Source of the DNA: Tenodera sinensis
Taxonomy: Eukaryota > Arthropoda > Insecta > Mantodea > Mantidae
Direction: 5' to 3'
Length of the DNA stretch: 64,000 bases
Assembly (NCBI GenBank): GCA_030765045.1
Contig: CM060963.1
Coordinates: forward strand, 71,164,617 to 71,228,616
Of this stretch, positions 56,161 through 64,000 are shown piece by piece. Under the pieces are notes generated by a model that worked only from the letters and a program-made list of their open reading frames with translations, made no database searches and was not told the origin of the DNA. Position numbers and translations under genes: made by a program. Position 1 is the first letter of the stretch; each line of letters begins with the position of its first letter.

Positions 56161-57229
56161 GTACCGTATTTCATTGGATAATTATAGCCTTTATATAATG
56201 GTTACACCTTAATTTATAGCCAAGCAATTAAGAATTTAGGCATTTCACTGCATAATCTCACATTAATATTCCAGGTGTTCACTATCAAGAAATATTGAAA
56301 AATAATATGCCACCACTGCAACCTTGAGCACCATTAGTTCTGTTATAATCTGACTCAAACTAGAGCAATCCTGTTGTAAACATATGGAGGCAAGATGGTA
56401 AAAGACAGACACTGCAACAGAATGCTGATAGATCACTCATAGTTGTAGGGAAGTACATGGGTATTTTCTTTTCTTTTTTTATTGTACAGCAACCACCTCT
56501 ATAAACACCCATGAACACTCATCAGTCGACAGCCTAGGAGCTTTCCATTGTTTGTTTCTATCTCCCCTCCCATATGTTTACAACAGGATCATTCCACTTT
56601 GAGACAGTTTATAGTTTCATGAGAGAGGGTAGAAGGTAAAGTGGCAGCACATTTTGATGCTCTTCTCTGAGACATCGTTCCTATTCCTAAAGTCATCAAT
56701 GTGTTATTGAAGACAATACAATATATTGATGTCATCCATGTTGGTGCCATCAGCTTGTCGAGATGGTCGCTAGCTTAGCAATAAATATGATTTGTTCAGG
56801 CACTTAAAGTGTGGGAATGAACAGAACGGTAAGCAAATTGGGCAGCAAGTGCTTAAGATTTTAACTAAGAGTGATTGCATCTGCTGAAAGCTTCTAGAAC
56901 TTTACACGAAGGTGCTAGTGTATATTGAAGTGTTACACAATAATGGATGTTGTTTTTCGTAGTCAGCAATCCGATATTGGCTAATATTACTATATATATT
57001 TAGATGGTATCATAAATGCTTTTATAAACAAAAGATGTATAAATACAAAATCACTTATTTGTTATTGCAGTAGGTTTTGCATTGTGGTTTCAACATCATG
57101 CAGTACTTTTGTTTCCCCTCCTTCACCTCTGGCTAGTCTTACATAATTTATTCTTCACATAATGGTTGCACTGTGTTATTATTAAAAAAACCATAAAATA
57201 TGTGATAATTGTGTGATGAAATATGGTAC
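56161..57229. mobile_element. Possible 1.07-kb terminal-inverted-repeat element
   Basis: The left end GTACCGTATTTCATTGGATA and the complement of the right end (GTACCATATTTCATCACACA) agree at most positions over some 25 bases. There is no coding capacity, and no clear target duplication was found. The superfamily is unknown. Confidence 0.45.
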
Positions 57230-57399
57230 AGTCATATAGAAGTCCTAAGGAAAGATGAACTCAAAGCAGTAAAATATGCATTTTTCTTAAACCTTTAAAC
57301 CTCACCATTGTTATTTTCTCTACTGAGGATGTTTCTTTGAAGCTATTAAATATAAACTGTTAATTTTCATTAAATCAATATTAATATTCTTGCTTGCAG

Positions 57400-59466
57400 C
57401 TGGATCGCAAGAGGAAATCATATTTGGAGTATAGCTCAGGATTCAGCAGTTCTGGTGGTGAAGCTAGTGCCAGTGCAGAAGAAAGCTACACATCTTCTCG
57501 AGGTTCATCATCAAGTTCCTTCTCTTCAAGCAGCAGTGGCAGTAGCAGCAGCTCCAGTTCCCATAGCTTCAGTAGTAGCAGTAGCAGCAGCAGTAGCAGC
57601 AGAGGTGGTGCTGCACGAGGGAGACACAATGAGAGTCATGGTGGGTCTGATATTTCCAGGAATGACCATGGTAATTGGTTGCTGTCCCTCACTGATGAAG
57701 AGAGAGAGCGATATGAAGAAGAGGAGCGGAGAAAGCGCCTAGAGGAGGAATTGAGGCGAGGTTCAGCAATAGCATCCACAGAACACCGGAACACCTGGGA
57801 GAGCGGTAATGCAGGAGGTGCCCATATCAGGCATCAGAGTGGTGTCGGGAGAACAGAAGTGCATGGAGCAGCAGTTGCAGGAAGAGACCAAGCACAATGG
57901 AGCAATGAAAGGAGGCAACAAGAACCTGGTGGTTCTGTGCATCGGCAACACTGGAGCTCTTCAGAAGGCCATCAAGGTAGCAGTGGTGGTGCAATAGTAT
58001 CAGGTAATGGTAGAGAAAGAACTGAAGGTGGCAGCACTGGAGGTCAAACTGTTCATCGCCAATATTGGAGCTCTGCAGACAGACATCAGGGTGGCCAAGG
58101 ACATGCAACAACAGGTGATGTTAGAGGAAGTGCCACCACTGGCAGCAGTGGAACTGCGCACCGTCAACATTGGAGTTCTTCAGAAAGTCACCATGGTGGC
58201 AGAGGGAGTTCAGAGGCTCATCATGGTGGAGCATCTAGTGGTGGTACAGGATGGACTGAGGCTGGAAATGCTGGCACAGGAGATGGACATTATGAACAGT
58301 CTTGGACATATACCTCAAGGAATTACTCTGAAACTGTAAGAAAAAATGACGATGCTCCTAAAACATACAGTAATTTCACTTACTCAAATACATCCTCTGG
58401 TGATGGTATTGGCAATACTGCATATGGCAGGAGTGGACATGAGGTATCTGCATCTGGTCAAGCTGGACATCATAGTTCAGGCTCACACAGGGGAGTAGGA
58501 CATGGTGGAACATTTCGACATTATTCAAATTGGTCAGCAGAAAGTGGAGATAATTCTGCAAGAGAAAGCGATAATGGAGGCATTCGCCATTACTCATTCT
58601 CAACAGAAACATCAGATATTGCAAACTCTGGATATGGTTCTGGCTCTGGACACAGAGCTGTAACACAAAACTGGGAATCCAGAGCCACAGGGTCAGGTTC
58701 AGGTTCATGGAATGAGAGAGGAACTACTAGTAGTAATAGTGGTGGTGGCCATTTTAGCACTGGTCTAGAGGAAGCTGCTCTTGGTACTGGTGGTTTTCGT
58801 ACTTACGTATTCACTCCTCAAGTACCTGAGAGCTCAGATAGTGGGCTCACCATTACTAGGGGACATATTGGGACAAACTCCCACATTGGAATTGAAACAA
58901 GTGATGCCAGTGGAGGACAGGAAGTTTATGATTCAGGGTCAAGAGATTATGGTTCAAGTGCTGGGGTTGAAGCCAATATAAGGCACCATGGTGGGGGAGG
59001 CCATTCATCTTCAGGCTCCAGGGAAGTCACTCACCACCATAGCTCCAGTCATAAAACACACTTTGACTCCCAACGTGGAGGTAGTGATAGTGGGTTTATT
59101 CCTCCAGGTGATAATGTTGATTACAGCCAGTACCAACAAGGTTCTTATACTTCAAGAGATGGACATGGTGGTAGTGCTATCCACAGGCAGACAGGTTCTT
59201 CTCATCACCATAGTTGGAGCACAGAAACACAAAATGAAAATGACTTGGATGGCAATGATGATTCTTCTCACTTAAAGCTTTATGGGAAATTCAGAGATAC
59301 AAGAAGACAAAGACGGAACATTGGTGATGATGGAGAATTAGAATCTGCAATCAGATGCAATGCAACACGATGTTCACTCATCCGTTGTATCCTGGGACCT
59401 TTGGCAAAAGGTGAAGCAGTGAACTTTGCATTCAGATTCAGAGCCTGGGCACACACACTAAAAACG
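57400..59466 (+). CDS. if: Integrin alpha exon M: giant low-complexity insert, furin site, light-chain start
   Basis: One uninterrupted exon of 689 codons (phase 0 both ends) between TTGCAG and GTTAGT. It opens LDRKRKSYLEYSSG, then carries some 600 residues of Ser, Gly, His, Arg and Thr-rich sequence. In order there is a polyserine tract (about 57500-57605), a charged helix-like segment LTDEERERYEEEERRKRLEE (from 57688), repeats of HRQ(H/Y)WSS at 57940, 58054 and 58159, and long Gly/Ser/His-rich sequence to about 59280. The basic run RRQRR (59302-59316) fits the furin cleavage that separates heavy and light chains. It is followed by AIRCNATRCSLIRCILGPLA, a normal calf-2 light-chain start. Both conserved ends are in the same frame, so the insert is coding and not an intron. 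Vertebrate chains have only tens of residues here. Confidence 0.88.
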
Positions 59467-59518
59467 GTTAGTACTTTTTGATACTCTTAGTGATCCTTTT
59501 TATAAAATAACTTTTAGT

Positions 59519-60165
59519 TTACTTAGTCAATCCTCTTGTACCATCCGGTGTGGAGGTTCTTAGAAGATCCTCCTGTTTCACACAATCTCTTGCAAGCTTC
59601 TTTGCTCCATTCACGTCCAGTCCTTTTCCCTTCAAAATTCCTTCAGTCCAATCTTCCCAGAAATGTCTAGGCCTTCCCCTTAATTCCCTTCCCTTCACTC
59701 TAGCTTGCCAAGCCTGTTTTGAGATCCTCTCTTCACTCATGCATTGAACTTGGCCAAAAAATCTCAATTGCTTATTTTCTATTTGTTGTAAAAATTGACT
59801 TTAAGTTTGCTCTTATTGTCTGATTTGTAATTCTATCTTGTTTAACTTTACCTTCCACTCTTCTCAAGAATCTGATTTCATTTGTTTGTAGTTTTCTAAT
59901 TGACTTAGATGTTAATTCACACCCATAAATTAATGTTGGTACATAAGTTGTTTGTGTGCTGTTAATTTAGTCTTGTTCGAGATATCTTTCTTGCTAATGA
60001 AGCTGTTATTTAAAGCATGATATAATCTTCCAGTTGCTGCAATTCCATTGTTCATGCCATCATCTATTCTTCCATCATTGCTAAATAGAGATCCCAAATA
60101 TTTAAAGTTTGTTACTTGTTTAAGTACCTCCTTTCCTAGTGGTGCCGTTTTTGCAATTATTAACG
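59519..60165 (-). mobile_element. LINE 3' tail C (non-LTR retrotransposon fossil)
   Basis: Read on the minus strand with a few frame breaks: VTNFKYLGSLFSNDGRIDDG near 60110, LIYGCELTSKSIRKLQTNEI RFLRRVEGK near 59900, then FFGQVQCMSEERISKQAWQA RVKGRELRGRPRHFWEDW. This is the region after the reverse transcriptase in RTE/Jockey-like ORF2 proteins (FKYLGS, YG.E.W, GH+QRM..ER+.K, GRPR..W.D). The enzyme core is missing. It lies just after integrin exon M. Confidence 0.88.
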
Positions 60166-61002
60166 ACGCTGTGTCTTTAAGCTAATGAGATCTTTTTGAT
60201 CTCAGGGCTTGGTAACGGATGGAATGAACATACACTCGGGTTTAACTTTAGCTAAACATTTTATTTGCACCTTCTTGTTCACAATTTTTAAATCATATCA
60301 CAGTAGAAAGTCTTATTTTTGGATCAACTTCCCTAGCATCGCCAAAATTTAATTAAAGGCCTCTAAACACTTACTAAATTCACTTTTACTATTTCATGAC
60401 GCGCACACATAAAAATACGTCCATCCACGCCGAATACAGAGAGGCTAGTGAACTGTTTTTTGGCGTTGTTTTGATGCGACACCGCCTTTTTCATATTCAT
60501 CCGCGCTATTCATCCGCGCAAATAGTTCTTTCTCGTTAGGGAAGCGATCCCATTCATCGTCCCCTACTTTTATTATGGAACACAAACAATTCTAATATTT
60601 ATACACATATATTAAAATCAAATATGGAAAGATTTATGACGTCTTTGTGCAAACCTAGTTGTTCGTAACAATGAACCTTATCAACATGCTTTCGCCACTT
60701 AACCATCTCATACCAACATCAAAAAAGGAATCACACTTTTAACAAACATTTACATGAACGATTTTCTTTTGGGGTCTTCTAATATTCTGTCTCACATGCC
60801 CCTTGTTTTGTTTTTCAAGTTGTCACCTATATTTACAATCTTGAAACACAATACAATACTTCTCCCTACTCCTCTAACACAATCACTTTGTACAATATTT
60901 TTTCTTTTCTTTACAGTCTTCTTCGCTGTTTGTCTTTGTCTTTTGTTTTGGCATGACACAGCATGTCTTTATAAATTTCACATATTCAATTACTACACAA
61001 TA

Positions 61003-61338
61003 CATGTTCAGTTATTATACATCACATATTCAGTTATTATACAATACATACTCAGTTATTGTACAACACATTCAGTTATTGTACAACACATTCAGTTATT
61101 GTACAACACATTCAGTTATTATACAACATATCCAGTTATTATACAATACATATTCAGTTATTGAACCACATATGTTCAGTTATTATACAACACATATTCA
61201 GTTATTATACAACATATCCAGTTATTATACAATACATATTCAGTTATTGTACAACATATCCAGTTATCATACAACATATGTTCTGTTATTATACAATACA
61301 TATTCAGTTATTATACAACACATTCAGTTATTGTACAT
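61003..61338. repeat. Minisatellite array 1, 20-22-bp units
   Basis: About fifteen units of the form CAGTTATT(A/G)TACAA(C/T)ACAT, some extended by AT or replaced by CATATC. Units follow each other without spacers. The open frames across it are repeat artefacts. Confidence 0.92.
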
Positions 61339-61461
61339 TTGACATTGACACAAATATAATTTAAGTGTATCATGGTTTATTATGTGGCTTTTGACTTATG
61401 TTCCTTGTTATGAGGAGAGAAAAACAGGATACAAATTTTGAGCTAATGATTATGATCATAT

Positions 61462-62040
61462 TTATGGCAATATTTTATTCAGTTCTTTGCCTTCTTTGTC
61501 TTGTAATGTCTTATGTACTAATTTTAAATTAGTTTCCATTACTTTCATATTTTCTTTACACTCCTGTCTTCCTAATTCTATTTTCTGATCTAAGTTCTGT
61601 CTTCCGAATTCCATTTTCTGTTCTAAGTCCTTTCTCACTTCCTCCATTTTCTGACCTATCTCTTCCTTATTCTGGCCTAAACTTTGTTCTATGTCCTGCT
61701 TTAATTCTACCTTATTTTGTTCCATTTTCTGACCTAAACTTTGTTCTATGTCCTGCTTTAATTCTATCTTATTTTGTTCCATTTTCTGACCTAAACTTTG
61801 TTCTATGCCCTGTTTTAATTCTGCCCTATTCTGTTCCGTTTTTTGACCTATTTCTTTTTTATTTTGTTCTAGTTTTTGTTCTATACTCTGACCTAAACTT
61901 TGTTCCAGTCTTTCAAACATGATCATTAATAACCTTTGGTCTTTCCCTATCGCTACCTGTTCCTCACTTTCTGGTACTACCTGATAACTAGGCCTATCTG
62001 CCCCTTCCCCCACTCCTGTTTCTATCTCTTTTCGCGACAT
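61462..62040 (-). CDS. Gag-like coiled-coil protein of the composite element
   Basis: 192 residues starting MSRKEIETGVGEGADRPSYQ on the minus strand. From residue 40 on it is a continuous charged coiled coil with a 19-residue unit (ELKQDIEQSLGQKMEQNK and one more residue) repeated two and a half times. This resembles in style, but not in sequence detail, the N-terminal coiled coil of Gag in elements 1 and 2. No capsid core or RNA-binding tail follows. Its last codons lie in sequence shared with the second direct repeat at 63690-63717, so the frame may have been cut by a deletion. It could also be a remnant that is no longer expressed. Confidence 0.6.
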   Translation of the reverse strand: MSRKEIETGVGEGADRPSYQVVPESEEQVAIGKDQRLLMIMFERLEQSLGQSIEQKLEQNKKEIGQKTEQNRAELKQGIEQSLGQKMEQNKIELKQDIEQSLGQKMEQNKVELKQDIEQSLGQNKEEIGQKMEEVRKDLEQKMEFGRQNLDQKIELGRQECKENMKVMETNLKLVHKTLQDKEGKELNKILP

Positions 62041-62232
62041 TTCAGTTTCTTTGTTCTATTCACTTAGGGTTAAAAGTCCCACTACTTTGCCGCTTCTCAG
62101 TAACATAAAAATGAAAATAAACTGGATGTAAAAATAAAAATTTTTGTTCCTACTTTTTTTTCCGTTGATTTGTCCAGTTATGTAAGTCTCCTGGGCAGTT
62201 GGCTTCGCTAGATGATCTCCGGTGTTTTCCCG

Positions 62233-62300
62233 CGTTGATTATCCGTGCATCGGTGTTCTGGTGTATCGTTGATTATCCGTTCATCGGTGTTCTAATGTCG
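62233..62300. repeat. 34-bp tandem duplication
   Basis: CGTTGATTATCCGTGCATCG at 62233 recurs at 62267 with one change, with GGTGTTCT following both. It lies in the presumed leader upstream of the gag-like frame. Confidence 0.8.
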
Positions 62301-62972
62301 ATATCAAACGATGGTCTTGTTACGGGGTTTTATTAAATTAAATGATGGACAACACATATCAGCGTGAATATAGCAGCAGGAGTAATGTTTTTACTAAAAG
62401 GTGGAAAGTTTGTTATAGCAGACGCTACTCTTATCTGGAGGGTCGACGGTCTAAGAATGGAATGCATAAACCAACGTTCTTTTATTACAAACACATTTAT
62501 TCGTTATTTACACTTTTTATCACAATTTCAACTAGTTAACTTTTAAAATTCGATAGCGTCCATGCTGGTTAAAAGATTGGGTGCAATTCACATGTTCACA
62601 CGCCATCAGCAATTATACGTCCTTCCCCTTTTAGTTCACCGACGCTAATAATAAAAGAGTCCGAGCGTGGGTATGACGCAACACCGCCATTCTTATGTAT
62701 TCATCCGCGCAACAGTTCTCATTGGTTGAACTCAAAGTGACGAGAAGACATTGGATCTTGAGTACCAAAAAGAAATAGGTCCCTGATACACCCAAATTAA
62801 AAGAATTAAAAATTTACACACTCTTACAAAAATATTTACATGAACAATTTTCTATTAATCAATATTCCGTCTCATATGCCCCTTGTTTTGTTTTTCAAGT
62901 TGTCACCTTATTTACAATCTTGAAACACAATACAATACTTCTCCCTACTTCTATGATTCAATCACTTTGTAC

Positions 62973-62973
62973 A

Positions 62974-63006
<33 letters not shown>

Positions 63007-63012
63007 TTTTCA
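62973..63012. repeat. (TA)n and poly-T tract
   Basis: A short TA repeat followed by more than twenty T residues. It sits where the first copy (60890-60905) has a shorter T-rich tract. Confidence 0.85.
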
Positions 63013-63090
63013 GTCTTCTTCACTGTTTGTCTTTGTCCTTTGTTTTGACATAATACAACATATCTTTATAAGTTTCACATATTCGGTTAC

Positions 63091-63557
63091 TACACAATGC
63101 ATTCAGTTATTATACAATACATATCCAGTTATTGTACAACACATTTAGTTATTCCACAATATGTCCAATTATTATGCAATACATATTCAGTCCTTGTACA
63201 ATATACCCAGTTATCATATCACATATGTTGTTATTATACAATACACCTTCAGTCATTATACAATACATATTCAGTTATTGTACAACACATTTGATTACTA
63301 CACAACATGTCCAATTATTACACAATATATATTCAGTTATTGCACAATATATCCTGCTATCACATCACATATGTTCTGTTATTATGCAATACATATTCAG
63401 TTATTACACAATACACATTCAGTTTTTGCATAATGCATTTAGTTATTACTCAACATATTCAGTTATTACACAATATATCCAGTTATCATACAATACATAT
63501 TCAGTTATTGTACAACACATATTCAGTTCTTATACAACACATACTCAGTTATTGTAC
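63091..63557. repeat. Minisatellite array 2, 20-22-bp units
   Basis: Same unit as array 1 but longer and more diverged (more C for T changes), with about twenty units. Confidence 0.92.
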
Positions 63558-63719
63558 ATTTGACATTGACACGAATATAATTTAAATGTATCATGGTTTA
63601 TCATGTGGTTTTTGACTTGTATTCATTGCTATGAGGAGAGAAAAACAGGATACAAATCTTGAGCTAATGATTATGATCTTATTTATGGCAATACTTTATT
63701 CAGTTCTTTGCCTTCTTTG

Positions 63720-64000
63720 TCTTATGAGCTTATGTATAGACAGGTTATTGAGTTGGTTCTTAAACTCTGATGTCACTAATGGTACTAATTTTCTTGATTG
63801 GGTTATTATTCATTGTTGTTTGGTTCAACATTTCTTCGAGCTTAGCATTGGCTATATTCATCTCAATTCATGGGCATTGTTTTTCTGGTTATGGTTTTCC
63901 TCATTTCACTAATTGTCATCTCTTTATCTCTTATTTCTATAAGAGAAAACTTCTATAGTTACAATTATTCTGTAATTGTATTATCTTTCTTCTCCATTTA
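63720..64000. other. End of window, unassigned
   Basis: Beyond the homology with the first copy. No protein recognised. It may still belong to the composite element. Confidence 0.4.

Larger units (their letters stand above)
3869..59466 (+). other. if: Integrin alpha chain gene (alpha-PS2 type), 13 internal exons
   Basis: Integrin alpha chains pair with a beta chain at the cell surface and bind extracellular matrix. The PS2 type is an RGD-class receptor at muscle attachments and between epithelial layers in flies (family knowledge). The exons join in phase to 1,383 codons without a stop. In order they show FG-GAP blades with DLDGDSKDD, DINKDGYGD and DLDENEYPD calcium loops, a thigh domain, the calf-1 hallmark NCGRDNICIPDL, calf-2, an RRQRR cleavage site and the first cysteines of the light chain. 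The 5' exons and the rest of the light chain are outside the window. Introns reach 11.5 kb and contain two retrotransposons. The PS2 assignment (symbol from fly inflated) rests on overall wording of the blades, not on a tree; another RGD-type insect alpha chain is the alternative. Confidence 0.9.
60170..63720 (-). mobile_element. Composite LTR-type retroelement region with two diverged direct repeats
   Basis: The stretches 60745-61497 and 62828-63717 are clearly homologous (shared CCCCTTGTTTTGTTTTTCAA, TTGAAACACAATACAATACT, GAGGAGAGAAAAACAGGATA). Their left neighbours share weaker similarity (TATTCATCCGCGC), consistent with old LTRs. Between them is a minus-strand gag-like frame. The arrangement fits one or two internally deleted or nested LTR elements in minus orientation without any pol. 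LTR ends could not be fixed. Confidence 0.6.

Noticed and set aside
57455..59275. Long alternative-frame ORFs over exon M on both strands
   Set aside because: Shadows of the low-complexity integrin insert; only the phase-0 frame joins conserved integrin sequence at both ends.
61003..61338. Regular repeats that might suggest a CRISPR array (also 63091-63557)
   Set aside because: Units are contiguous, of uneven length and without unique spacers, in eukaryotic retroelement DNA.
60754..61364. Several overlapping Tyr/Ile/Gln-rich open frames (also 63097-63585)
   Set aside because: They follow the minisatellite in all frames and carry no signature.

Overview
The window looks like insect nuclear DNA. 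It is AT-rich, has multi-kilobase introns with GT/AG borders, and is packed with LINE, SINE, mariner, Tigger/pogo and Ty3/gypsy-type elements. A large TE-rich polyneopteran genome would fit, but the species cannot be named from the sequence. I see no bacterial genes, no true tRNA or rRNA genes and no CRISPR array.

One host gene runs left to right through almost the whole window: an integrin alpha chain, most like the insect alpha-PS2 (inflated) type. I placed 13 internal exons between 3869 and 59466. Their splice phases all agree and they give 4,149 coding bases (1,383 codons) with no stop. They cover the later FG-GAP blades of the beta-propeller, the thigh, calf-1 and calf-2 domains, and the heavy/light-chain processing site. 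The first exons (signal peptide, early blades) lie left of the window. The rest of the light chain, the membrane segment and the cytoplasmic tail lie to the right. The last exon seen (57400-59466) is unusual: one uninterrupted 689-codon exon carries about 600 residues of Ser/Gly/His-rich low-complexity sequence just before an RRQRR furin-type site.

The introns hold most of the mobile DNA. Two nearly complete Ty3/gypsy-type LTR retrotransposons of one family sit in opposite orientations: element 1 at 23891-31860 (+, 4-bp duplication ACTT) and element 2 at 44500-52552 (-, duplication GTTT). Each has gag with a long coiled coil, then pol in the -1 frame behind a GGGAAAC slippery heptamer. Element 2 pol is intact; element 1 pol is frameshifted near its C-terminus. 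Element 1 landed inside an older repeat whose uninterrupted relative is at 34912-35620. The right end of the window (about 60170-63720) is a composite of an unrelated or distant LTR-type retroelement with a gag-like coiled-coil ORF and two arrays of 20-22-bp units.

Smaller elements are an internally deleted mariner (13978-14779), a full-length broken mariner (54819-56117), two Tigger/pogo-like elements (32855-33755 and 42126-42701), three LINE 3' tails on the minus strand, several tRNA-derived SINEs including a tandem plus inverted array (40533-41477), fold-back elements (16196-16386 and 33501-33616) and a 122-bp MITE (14973-15094). All coordinates were read by eye; exon borders are supported by splice sites and phase agreement, not by transcripts.
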